From Phocaeicola coprophilus (GTDB lineage Bacteria > Bacteroidota > Bacteroidia > Bacteroidales > Bacteroidaceae): a stretch of DNA of 64,000 nt. Within the stretch, counting starts at the first letter, position 1; each line of letters starts with the position of its first letter. The translations under genes and the position numbers were made by a program. Positions 16,466 to 23,848 of this stretch are shown here, piece after piece. The notes under the pieces were generated by a model. The model saw only the letters and a list, made by a program, of their open reading frames with translations. It was not told the origin of the DNA and ran no database searches. The DNA is taken from the NCBI GenBank assembly GCA_016900015.1, contig JACJJM010000006.1, positions 62,001 to 126,000 of the forward strand. The letters run 5' to 3'.

Positions 16466-17914
16466 ATGAAAAGATTCATATACCTCCTTTGTGCCGCAGG
16501 GCTGTTCGCCATGACCGCCTGCGACAACTTCCTCGACGTGCGCCCCGAGAGCGAACGGGTGGAGAACGACCAGTTCAAGGACGCTCAGGGCTTCGAAGAC
16601 GCCATCTACGGCGTGTATGGTGAGTTGCAAGACGAAAACTCCTACGGACGCTACATGTACTGGGGATTCACCGAAGTGCTGGCCTCCAACCTGGGCTGCT
16701 ACGAAGACGAAGCCCAATTCGCCCAGCCTCTGTCGGAGTATGACTACGAGGCCAATGAAGTGCAGACCGTCATCGCAAACATGTGGAGCGAGCAATATGC
16801 CATCATCGGCTACATCAACAACATCCTCGCCCACCTGGACGAACGCCCCGACCTCACCCTGCACGATTACTACCGCGGCGAGATGCTCGGCCTGCGTGCC
16901 TTCCTGCATTTCGACCTGCTGCGCCTCTTCGCCCCGACCGACGAGTCGGCCCAAGGCATCCCCTACGTGACCACGTATTCCTACGCCGTGAAGCCGTTCT
17001 ACACCGTGGGCGAAGTCTATGACTTCATCCTGGCCGACCTCGACGAGGCCGAACGCCTGCTTGCTGCCGAGGAAAGCGAGATGGACTACCCGCGCACCAA
17101 CGACAATGTGCGCAACTTCCTGAACTACCGCAACACGCATTTCAACCTCTATGCCGTGTGGGCCACGAAAGCACGCGTCTACTGGATGCGGGGCGACATG
17201 GCCAACGCCGCCACCTATGCCGAGCGTGTCATCGCCAGTGAGAAATTCCCCCTGGCCACGCCGCAGGAGATGGGCGACTACCTCGCCGGCAAACTCTCGG
17301 AAAAAGAGACCATCTTCGGCGTCTACTCCAGCTCCTACATCGAGTCGGTGCGTACGCTCATCTACAACCAGACTTCCTTCGTGTCTTATCGCCCTTACTC
17401 CAGTTCAGGCTCCACACAGCTCCCGTTTGAGACCATCTATTCGACCGACGGCGACGACGGCTCGAGCGACTACCGTTATTCGCTCCAATATGACAGCAAC
17501 ACCGGACTGTGGAGCAAAATCATCGACCACTACACGCTCGAAGGCGGAAGCAACACGCCTTCCGGATGGGAAGAACGTCACGACGGCTTTACGCTGATAC
17601 ACGTGTCGGAAATGTACCTCATCGCGGCAGAAGCCCTGCTCACGACAGACTATGCCCGCGCCTTGTCGTACTTCGACACCGAGTTGAGCTCACGCGGACT
17701 GCGCGGCTTTGCGACACGCGGCCTGACGCTGACCGGAGAGAACATCTTCAACGAATACCGCAAGGAACTATTCGGCGAAGGGCAGATATGGTTCAACATG
17801 AAACGCCTCGGGCGTGACATCCCCAGCAATGCCCTGGGACGCACACTGCCCGCCAGCGACACCTACTACGTCGTGCCCATCCCCGACGACGAATATGAGT
17901 ACAGAAATGAGTAA
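16466..17914 (+). CDS. susD: SusD/RagB-type surface substrate-binding lipoprotein
   Basis: A 482-residue lipoprotein with a signal peptide ending in the lipobox MTAC (Cys19). The mature N-terminus DNFLDVRPESERVENDQFKD is typical of SusD. The family's TPR-like helical core is visible (ANMWSEQYAIIGYINNILAHL; YRGEMLGLRAFLHFDLLRLFAP; FNLYAVWATKARVYWMRGD), as is the C-terminal NEYRKELFGEGQIWFNMKRLGRDIPS segment. SusD proteins cap the SusC barrel and open like a lid. Second gene of a four-gene operon. Confidence 0.95.
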   Translation: MKRFIYLLCAAGLFAMTACDNFLDVRPESERVENDQFKDAQGFEDAIYGVYGELQDENSYGRYMYWGFTEVLASNLGCYEDEAQFAQPLSEYDYEANEVQTVIANMWSEQYAIIGYINNILAHLDERPDLTLHDYYRGEMLGLRAFLHFDLLRLFAPTDESAQGIPYVTTYSYAVKPFYTVGEVYDFILADLDEAERLLAAEESEMDYPRTNDNVRNFLNYRNTHFNLYAVWATKARVYWMRGDMANAATYAERVIASEKFPLATPQEMGDYLAGKLSEKETIFGVYSSSYIESVRTLIYNQTSFVSYRPYSSSGSTQLPFETIYSTDGDDGSSDYRYSLQYDSNTGLWSKIIDHYTLEGGSNTPSGWEERHDGFTLIHVSEMYLIAAEALLTTDYARALSYFDTELSSRGLRGFATRGLTLTGENIFNEYRKELFGEGQIWFNMKRLGRDIPSNALGRTLPASDTYYVVPIPDDEYEYRNE

Positions 17915-17930
17915 CGAAAAGGATAGAACT

Positions 17931-18737
17931 ATGAAACGACTGCATATCAAACTGCTGCTGGGCACGGCGCTGGCCTTCGCGCTGTCGGCTTGCGAACAGA
18001 CCGACTACCAGCTCTACGACACCACCCAGAAGGATTATGCCTACATCGAATATATCGATGAAAACGACCAAGAAGCCACGTCGGTCAACTATAACTACGG
18101 CTTCGACACACGCACCTCTTACACCGTCAGCCTGCCCGTGAAGCTCATGGGCATGACCGCCGACCACGACCGCCCGTTCACCCTCGAAGTGGCCGACGGC
18201 ACCACCATGCAGGAGGGCGTGCACTACACCATCGACCACGACGCCATGCATATCCCCGCAGGCGGTGTGGAGACGACCGTGGACATCACCCTGCTCCGCG
18301 AAAACGACCCGCAGCTCCTCGAACGGGAATTCACCCTGAAGCTGCGACTCGTGCCCTCGGAAGACCTCAACGTCGTCGGGCGCGACACGTTCTCCATCAC
18401 CTACTCCGACATCCATCCCGAAGTGGCCCCCGAATGGTGGACAGCCGGCATACAGACCTACTCCATCTGCCAATACCGCTACGAGACTGCCGTGAAGTTC
18501 TTCGAACTGTTTTACGCAATGGAAGAAGTCAACCCCACCGTGGTGCATGAGATGACCGACCGCTACGGCGACTACTTCGTCAATGCCGTCAGCATGCAAG
18601 GGCCATTGGCCATGTATCTCCCATTCTTAAACAAATATGTCCTCATCGACCTTTGGGACTGGGTCAACGAGAACTACCCCGAAGACCTGGTGCTGGTACC
18701 ACCTTTCATCTCCTGGCAAAGGCCGACCAGCTTCTAA
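17931..18737 (+). CDS. DUF4843-type lipoprotein of the SusC/D operon
   Basis: A 268-residue lipoprotein starting MKRLHIKLLLGTALAFALSAC, with the lipobox LSAC. An ATG eight codons upstream overlapping the susD end is possible but would spoil the signal peptide. The body is beta-rich with an Ig/cadherin-like stretch (SYTVSLPVKLMGMTADHDRPF, HYTIDHDAMHIPAGGVETTV), consistent with DUF4843 proteins that accompany SusC/D pairs lacking CAZymes. It is probably an accessory surface lipoprotein; its biochemical role is unknown. Confidence 0.75.
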   Translation: MKRLHIKLLLGTALAFALSACEQTDYQLYDTTQKDYAYIEYIDENDQEATSVNYNYGFDTRTSYTVSLPVKLMGMTADHDRPFTLEVADGTTMQEGVHYTIDHDAMHIPAGGVETTVDITLLRENDPQLLEREFTLKLRLVPSEDLNVVGRDTFSITYSDIHPEVAPEWWTAGIQTYSICQYRYETAVKFFELFYAMEEVNPTVVHEMTDRYGDYFVNAVSMQGPLAMYLPFLNKYVLIDLWDWVNENYPEDLVLVPPFISWQRPTSF

Positions 18738-18756
18738 ACTCTAATTTTAAGAACAA

Positions 18757-20277
18757 ATGATTATGAAAAAACTGACATACCTTTTAATCCTGCTGGCCTT
18801 AGGGCTGACAGCCTGCGTGGACGACGAGTCCAAAGGGATAACCACCCCTCTGCCGGAACTCTCCATCGCAGGAAGCGACAGCGAGACGATGCCCGTCTAC
18901 AACGTCTACTATGGCAACGAAGTGACCATCGACCCGGGCGTGGAATCCTCATCCGAGAACCTGACCTACACGTGGGGTTACGGCACCTATACGGAAGTCA
19001 CCACCGGCAGCTTCCAGAAGGGCGACCTGACAACCATCAGCAACGAACCTGTGCTACACTTCGCCTTCCCCGGAGAGGGCAGCTACTACGTACACCTCAC
19101 GGTGACCGACGGCACGGTGGGCGACATGATGGAATATCGCGTCAACGTGACCAATTACTATGACAAAGGCATCCTCGTCGTGGCCAACTCCGCCGACGGG
19201 CAGGGCAACCTGGGCTTCATCAAGGAGCTCACAGCCGAGGACATCGCCGCCGGCGAGACATGGCGCCTGGAAGAACATACGCTTGAAGCTGTCAATCCCG
19301 ACCTCGAAGTGGGCACCCTCATCGGTGCTGACCGCACGAACGCGGCTTCGACGCCCTTCACGCAAACGCCCATCCTCATCGTGGCACAAGACGACCGCTG
19401 CTATTATGTGAACTCGACGACGTTTGAAGTGAACAGCTATTCACTCTACGACGAGATATTCACCGGCTTCCGCGCCACACACTTCCTCTCGGCCGACTCC
19501 TATGCCTCGTATCCGTTCGTGTATGACAAGAACATGGGCGAGAGCATCCACATGCAGAAGGCTTATTGGTTCGTTTACTCACATGCGATGGACATTTACC
19601 ACTACAAGTATGATGACGTCATCACGGGCTACACCTGGCAGTCGTCTATCAACTCCAAAACGCTCAGCCCTGTCTATGTAGACTACTCCATTCCCGAAAT
19701 CTACGACTATAACAGCATGTTCGGGCGATTCGGCACAGGCGACCTCCTTGCGGGGCAAAACTTGCTGATGGTAGCCCGCGAAACAGCTTCCTCCACGCTT
19801 CATCTCGTGACGCAAAGTCGTGAAAACCCGTTGGAGCTGACGCAGTACACGCTCACTTCAGCCTATAATGAAGACTGGACGGGCATCGACTTCGTCGTCC
19901 CCGATGGCGGAAAGACGACCTACACCGCCTCCACCGCCGACGGCATCCCCGCGCAAGGCACGCACATGGCCCTGGCACAAGACTACCAAGTGGCTTTCTA
20001 CCCCGTCGACAATGGACTTTATGCCTACTACCTGCTCAATGCTTCGCCACGTCTGCCCTCCACGCCGCTCATCACCTATCCGGCAGGCGAGGAAATCACG
20101 TGCCTCAACGTAAATGTGGCCACGAACGAGCTTTACGTGGGCACCTACACCGAGGCTACGGGACGGGGCAACGTCTACATCTATAGCGTGGCCAATCTCA
20201 CGAGCGGCAACCTGGAGCCGACACACGAGTTCCTGCAGTCGACTGACCGCATCGTGGACATACGCTACAAAAACTGA
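18757..20277 (+). CDS. PKD-like family surface lipoprotein
   Basis: A 506-residue lipoprotein (signal peptide YLLILLALGLTAC). A PKD/Ig-like domain lies at about residues 30-130 (LTYTWGYGTYTEVT; HFAFPGEGSYYVHLTVTDG). It is followed by a longer region that looks propeller-like (KGILVVANSADGQGNLGFI; NELYVGTYTEATGRGNVYIYSV). It is the fourth gene of the SusC-SusD-DUF4843-PKD arrangement, probably a surface-exposed binding component. The second Met (MKKLTYLL) may be the true start. Substrate unknown. Confidence 0.75.
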   Translation: MIMKKLTYLLILLALGLTACVDDESKGITTPLPELSIAGSDSETMPVYNVYYGNEVTIDPGVESSSENLTYTWGYGTYTEVTTGSFQKGDLTTISNEPVLHFAFPGEGSYYVHLTVTDGTVGDMMEYRVNVTNYYDKGILVVANSADGQGNLGFIKELTAEDIAAGETWRLEEHTLEAVNPDLEVGTLIGADRTNAASTPFTQTPILIVAQDDRCYYVNSTTFEVNSYSLYDEIFTGFRATHFLSADSYASYPFVYDKNMGESIHMQKAYWFVYSHAMDIYHYKYDDVITGYTWQSSINSKTLSPVYVDYSIPEIYDYNSMFGRFGTGDLLAGQNLLMVARETASSTLHLVTQSRENPLELTQYTLTSAYNEDWTGIDFVVPDGGKTTYTASTADGIPAQGTHMALAQDYQVAFYPVDNGLYAYYLLNASPRLPSTPLITYPAGEEITCLNVNVATNELYVGTYTEATGRGNVYIYSVANLTSGNLEPTHEFLQSTDRIVDIRYKN

Positions 20278-20318
20278 TGCCGCGCTTGAAGAAAAAGAAA
20301 GCATTTCCAAGAATGGTT

Positions 20319-20445
20319 TAAACACAGAGCCACAAAGACACAGAGGTTTTTATTTTCAGACAGGACCGGAACGATTAAAAATCCGCGTCATCCGCACCAT
20401 CCGCGTCTGAAAATAAAAACCTCTGTGTTTCTGTGACTTTACGCT
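20319..20445. repeat. CACAGAG-family long inverted repeat, copy 1
   Basis: Left arm AAACACAGAGCCACAAAGAC then ACAGAGGTTTTTATTTTCAGA; right arm TCTGAAAATAAAAACCTCTG then TGTTTCTGTGACTTT. Between the arms is a short run of related phrases (ATCCGCGTCATCCGCACC). Similar repeats occur near 30.9 and 51.5 kb. It sits just after the SusC operon and may terminate it. Confidence 0.7.
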
Positions 20446-20459
20446 TGCTATTAACAGCG

Positions 20460-20534
20460 TCCGACCTAACCCTTAACTCCGTGGTCGGGCGGACTCCTTT
20501 CCGTGGTCGGACGGAGTTAAGGGTTAGGCCGGAC
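20460..20534. repeat. 22-bp-family intergenic repeat, locus C (18-bp perfect inverted repeat)
   Basis: CCTAACCCTTAACTCCGT (20465-20482) and ACGGAGTTAAGGGTTAGG (20511-20528) are perfectly complementary and extend further with one mismatch (GTCCG/CGGAC). The loop carries the family core ACTCCTTTCCGTGGTCGG. It lies between the convergent SusC operon and fecR. Confidence 0.75.
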
Positions 20535-20558
20535 GGAATGAACAGGGGAAAATCCGGC

Positions 20559-21686
20559 TCACTTGAGCACGATGCGGTTGCCCTCCTGCACGACGGTGAC
20601 ACGCTTCAGGTTGTTGAGCTTCTCCAGCGCTTCGGCCAGCGTGCCGTGACGATTGGCCACGTAGTGCAGGTGGTAGTCGAGCAAGGCGGGGTCGCAGTCG
20701 AGCTCGATGTCGACATTGTACCAACGGCCCAGCCCGTGGAGGATTTCTTCGAGCGAAGCACGGTCGAAGTAGAAATAGCCTTCCTTCCACTGCGTGCGGG
20801 CATACGTGTCGACATTTTGCAGCGTCGGCGACGTGCCGTCGGCTTCGAGGGTCAGCTCCTGTCCGGGCATCAGGCTGATTTGTTCGGCCGAATGGTCGGT
20901 CTGCACGGCCACACGCCCCGTCACAAGCGTGACGCTGGAGGCTTCGCCGGCGTATGACTGGAGGTTGAATTCCGTGCCCAGCACGCGGGTCTTGAGATGC
21001 GCGGTCTCGACGACGAAGGGATGCTGTTCGTCACGCGCCACCTTGAAGTAGGCTTCTCCCTCGAGACGCACCGTGCGCGTGTCGCCGGTGAAACGTGCCG
21101 GGTAGTGCAAGCGGCTTTCGGCGTTAATCCACACCTCCGTGCCGTCGGCGAGCACCAGGTGGTAGTCCTTGCCGCGGGGGACGGTGAGCGTCTGCATCGA
21201 GGTCTGTTCCGTCTTGCGGTAGTCGGCCACACGTTCGTCGGCCGCGATACCCTGCTCGTCCAATGCCTGCCCGGCCCGCCGGTCGCCCAGCTCCCACACG
21301 GCACCGTCTTCGGCCGAGAGGGTCACTTCCTGGCTTTCATGCACGGCCGTGAACATCATCACCGGTTCGTGCTCTTCCGCCTCGGGCCGTGCCAGCGCCA
21401 TCCACACCAGCGCTGCCAGGCAAGCGGCCATGCCGGCCCATCCGCCCCAGAGCGCGGCCCTGCGAAGCCTGCGGCGACGGGGTGCCCGGTGCGTGTCGCG
21501 GAACTGTCTCCAGGCTGCGTCCACGTCGGGCGCGTCGTGCGCCTTGCGGGCAAACACGCGGTTGCAGTCGTCGGCCATGCGTCTCAGCTCGTGCAGGTCT
21601 TCGTCGCCCGGTCGTCCGGACGTCCCGGCACCGTCAAGCCAATCGAGGCATTCGTCTATGTCTTTTTCTTCTTTGTCCATAATCAT
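20559..21686 (-). CDS. FecR-type anti-sigma factor
   Basis: A 375-residue inner-membrane regulator. A cytoplasmic N-terminal part (ECLDWLDGAG...AWRQFRDTHR) is followed by a single membrane helix (about residues 80-100, GGWAGMAACLAALVWMAL). The periplasmic FecR domain follows (TVPRGKDYHLVLADGTEVWI; VRLEGEAYFKV; FVVETAHLKTRVLGTEFNL), then a DUF4974 STN-like C-terminal domain (FYFDRASLEEILHGLGRWYN). It lies 43 bases downstream of the ECF sigma gene. In the canonical scheme an STN-bearing TonB transporter contacts it, but the adjacent SusC lacks STN, so its partner is probably encoded elsewhere. Confidence 0.93.
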   Translation of the reverse strand: MIMDKEEKDIDECLDWLDGAGTSGRPGDEDLHELRRMADDCNRVFARKAHDAPDVDAAWRQFRDTHRAPRRRRLRRAALWGGWAGMAACLAALVWMALARPEAEEHEPVMMFTAVHESQEVTLSAEDGAVWELGDRRAGQALDEQGIAADERVADYRKTEQTSMQTLTVPRGKDYHLVLADGTEVWINAESRLHYPARFTGDTRTVRLEGEAYFKVARDEQHPFVVETAHLKTRVLGTEFNLQSYAGEASSVTLVTGRVAVQTDHSAEQISLMPGQELTLEADGTSPTLQNVDTYARTQWKEGYFYFDRASLEEILHGLGRWYNVDIELDCDPALLDYHLHYVANRHGTLAEALEKLNNLKRVTVVQEGNRIVLK

Positions 21687-21729
21687 GCTTTTCTATGTAT
21701 GAATACGTTTGAGACTGTGTTTTGGGTAC

Positions 21730-22224
21730 CTACTTTAACAAAAATTCATCCCTAAGATTCTTGAGCGCCGTCTTGATGTGTTTCTTGATGCCTTCGGTGG
21801 TGATGCCCAAGATGTCGGCCACTTCCTTGTAGGTCTTTTTGTGGTAAAAGCATTCTTTCAACACGAACTGCCGCTGGGCAGGCATGTGTTCGATGACCTT
21901 CTCGATGCGTGCGATGCGTTCCTGCTCTTCGGCGTCCGTGTTGAGCAGTCCGCCCTTGAGGTCGAGGGAGTAGAACGTGACGTAGCGTTCTTTCACCGAA
22001 CGCCGGCGCAGGAGGTCGATGCAGCGGTTTTTCACGCAAGCATACAGATAGGCGGTCAAGGTGTCTCGTCTGATTGTATCGTATTCCTGCCACAGCGTCT
22101 CGAACACGTCGCTCACGATGTCCCTGCACGTCTCCGTGTCGTCGATGAAGGTCAGGGCATAGTAATAGAGCCGGGCATAGTGGTCTTTGAAGAGCCGTTC
22201 AAATTCTTTTTCTTTCTCAGTCAT
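21730..22224 (-). CDS. ECF-family RNA polymerase sigma factor (Bacteroidetes FecI-like)
   Basis: A 164-residue sigma-70 family protein. Region 2 is FERLFKDHYARLYYYALTFI and CRDIVSDVFETLWQEY, ending LYACVKNRCIDLLRRR. Region 4 is MPAQRQFVLKECFYHKKTYKEVADILGITTEGIKKHI. It is probably held inactive by the downstream FecR protein. A -7 box is present 56 bases upstream. Confidence 0.93.
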   Translation of the reverse strand: MTEKEKEFERLFKDHYARLYYYALTFIDDTETCRDIVSDVFETLWQEYDTIRRDTLTAYLYACVKNRCIDLLRRRSVKERYVTFYSLDLKGGLLNTDAEEQERIARIEKVIEHMPAQRQFVLKECFYHKKTYKEVADILGITTEGIKKHIKTALKNLRDEFLLK

Positions 22225-22280
22225 CTTTTCTCCCGTCGGGCTTGTAGGTCGTTGGTGGTTCTTTCGATGTAATCACGGGG

Positions 22281-22288
22281 CAAATTTA
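22281..22288 (-). promoter_or_regulatory. -7 box for the ECF sigma gene
   Basis: Minus-strand TAAATTTG (TAnnTTTG), 56 bases before the sigma factor start codon. Confidence 0.5.
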
Positions 22289-22458
22289 AGAGTTCTATTG
22301 TAATAACACGAATCTACAGCAGAAAAAGGCAGCAAAGATGTTCCTTCAAATCTTTATCGCGACTATCAAGCAAAAGGATTACCAACCTTCAAATCTAATT
22401 TGACTTTCTTGTAATGGAAATCTTTCTCTATTTAAATGGCTTTCTATAATTTAGTTCG

Positions 22459-22466
22459 TATCTTTG
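22459..22466 (+). promoter_or_regulatory. -7 box of the AT-rich island
   Basis: TATCTTTG (TAnnTTTG), placed at the start of the 15-bp inverted repeat and about 270 bases before the first gene of the island, implying a long leader. Confidence 0.5.
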
Positions 22467-22502
22467 TCCGTGAAATGAAGCAATAGTTTCATTTCACGGA
22501 CA
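22465..22502. promoter_or_regulatory. 15-bp perfect inverted repeat at the island promoter
   Basis: TGTCCGTGAAATGAA (22465-22479) and TTCATTTCACGGACA (22488-22502) are perfectly complementary across an 8-base spacer. It overlaps the end of the -7 box and the likely transcription start, so it could be a repressor operator or a 5' RNA stem. There is no T-run after it. Confidence 0.6.
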
Positions 22503-22535
22503 TATTGGATTAACAGAAGCGTTATGCTTATCTTG

Positions 22536-22674
22536 TAGATGAAAACCTGAGAAATTTTCAAATGAGCAAGGATAGCATAGTGGTTCTCACGCTATAGCGT
22601 GGGCTGCTATTACTACATCTGCTCATTAGGTTTTCTCAGGACCTTCATCTAGGACGTGGCATTGCAGCTCCACG
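22536..22674 (+). other. Multi-stem foldback element in the leader of the AT-rich island
   Basis: Four nested complementary segments: TAGATGAA/TTCATCTA (22536-22543 with 22644-22651), CCTGAGAAA/TTTCTCAGG (22546-22554 with 22632-22640), AATGAGCA/TGCTCATT (22561-22568 with 22620-22627) and ATAGC/GCTAT (22572-22576 with 22606-22610). They are capped by the perfect palindrome CACGCTATAGCGTG (22588-22601). A small hairpin, CGTGG/CCACG (22655-22674), and a T-rich tract follow. It may be a structured cis-regulatory RNA, or a REP/foldback DNA element of the kind used by HUH transposases; no transposase is present nearby. Confidence 0.6.
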
Positions 22675-22733
22675 CTTCTTTATTATATTAATAACCTTTC
22701 AAGGAGCTAGAGAGGAACTTAATTCATAGCACT

Positions 22734-23204
22734 ATGAAAGATGCACTTTGTCCGAAATGTAAAACGGAAATGAAAGTTAGTTCAATCCTTGATGAACGTA
22801 CTGCTATTTTTAGATGTAATTTATGTCAAAGCGAATACAAAGTTAGCTTTGATGAACAAAGATTTCCGAGCAATCTTGACAATTTTAATTGGGGAGCTTG
22901 TCTCCTTTGGCATCTTTGGGGATTGTGGAACGGCATACCTGTTATATCTGCCATAGCACTTATTATAGGCTTTCTTTCAACGCCAATATGTATGGTCAGT
23001 CCAGGTTTAGGTGTTTTTATAGGATTAATAGATATTGGCATCGCTATTTATTTGGGTATGAACGGCAACTCCATTTCATGGAAAAGGAAAAGATGGTCTT
23101 CAGCTGAAGCTTTTGAAATCTCACAAAACAGATGGAGTGTGGCTGCAGTAGTGATTGCTATGTGTCTCATTATGTTAATACTTTTTTCGTTGATACTCTT
23201 ATGA
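22734..23204 (+). CDS. Zinc-ribbon membrane protein of unknown function
   Basis: A 156-residue protein with an N-terminal zinc ribbon (CPKC at residues 6-9 and CNLC at about 29-32). A WGACLLWHLWGLWNG motif precedes two or three hydrophobic helices (ISAIALIIGFLST; GLGVFIGLIDIGIAIYLG; VAAVVIAMCLIMLILFSLILL). The layout resembles small bacterial proteins in which a zinc ribbon is attached to a membrane hairpin; no function is known to me. Base composition is clearly AT-richer than the neighbours. It overlaps the next gene by ATGA. Confidence 0.75.
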   Translation: MKDALCPKCKTEMKVSSILDERTAIFRCNLCQSEYKVSFDEQRFPSNLDNFNWGACLLWHLWGLWNGIPVISAIALIIGFLSTPICMVSPGLGVFIGLIDIGIAIYLGMNGNSISWKRKRWSSAEAFEISQNRWSVAAVVIAMCLIMLILFSLILL

Positions 23205-23611
23205 AAATAGAAGAAATAAAATCAGGAAAGATTATCTCTGAGCAAGTCAGTTGTGAAGATAATCAGTCTGTCAAAAGCACTGATGAGTCCCCAAAGGTAA
23301 AGATTGAAAAAGTAAATACCCAATTACCTGTATCTAAAAGAGAGTTTATGGGGTATGATTGGGGTGTTTGGTTTGAACCAATCAATATTAATATTAATTG
23401 GAGTGCTTGGTTTCCAAAATCTATTGGCGTTCGTCGTCTTCTGCTTGTTTTAGCTATAATTGTGTATGTATGCTTTGTTGTTTTCCTTTTTGAGGAATGG
23501 GGCGGTGATGACCCTATAGAAGTTTTTGGAATTTTCTTTTTAGTTTTTTTAGGCGAACTTGTCGCTTACATAACAATCTTTTGGGTATATCGTGGCTTTA
23601 AAAAGGAGTAA
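23201..23611 (+). CDS. Small membrane protein, unknown function
   Basis: A 136-residue protein beginning MKIEEIKSGKIISEQVSCED. The frame is open further upstream, but the ATG at 23201 overlaps the preceding stop as ATGA, the usual coupling. A charged N-terminal half (residues 1-50) is followed by DWGVWFEPINININWSAWFP, then two membrane helices (LLLVLAIIVYVCFVVFLF; FGIFFLVFLGELVAYITIFWV). The Trp-rich NW motif recalls the one in the first gene, so the two may interact. Not recognised. Confidence 0.7.
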   Translation: MKIEEIKSGKIISEQVSCEDNQSVKSTDESPKVKIEKVNTQLPVSKREFMGYDWGVWFEPINININWSAWFPKSIGVRRLLLVLAIIVYVCFVVFLFEEWGGDDPIEVFGIFFLVFLGELVAYITIFWVYRGFKKE

Positions 23612-23615
23612 GAAG

Positions 23616-23753
23616 ATGAATAGAATCGTTGGAGCAATAATAGCCATTTGTGTGCTGGCATTCATTCTCGTTTTAAGTACATGCTATTTTGATGCTGTTG
23701 ATAAAAAGAGACTGGAAAACAGAGAACAATTTATGCAAAAGTCTGGTTATTAA
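23616..23753 (+). CDS. 45-residue small lipoprotein
   Basis: A very short gene preceded by a strong Shine-Dalgarno (AAAAGGAG) four bases after the previous stop. The product starts MNRIVGAIIAICVLAFILVL and continues STCYFD, i.e. a signal peptide with the lipobox LSTC, leaving a mature peptide of about 22 residues (DAVDKKRLENREQFMQKSGY). Third gene of the AT-rich operon. Confidence 0.65.
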   Translation: MNRIVGAIIAICVLAFILVLSTCYFDAVDKKRLENREQFMQKSGY

Positions 23754-23777
23754 AGAATATAAGTGTTCAATAAAAAA

Positions 23778-23814
23778 GTGCGCAGGCTTCGGATTATTCC
23801 GTCTGCCTGCGCAC
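23778..23814. terminator. Bidirectional terminator between the island and korB
   Basis: A 10-bp perfect stem (GTGCGCAGGC/GCCTGCGCAC). It exits into TTTTTTA on the minus strand and an AT-rich tract on the plus strand. Confidence 0.85.
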
Positions 23815-23848
23815 ATATTTTATGGCATCTTACAAGTAAAGCCTATGT

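Noticed and set aside
20559-22224. Mobile element or integron signature at the low-GC boundary
   Set aside because: No integrase, transposase, tRNA-derived attachment site or direct repeats were found at either edge of the AT-rich island; only composition and the foldback element suggest transfer.
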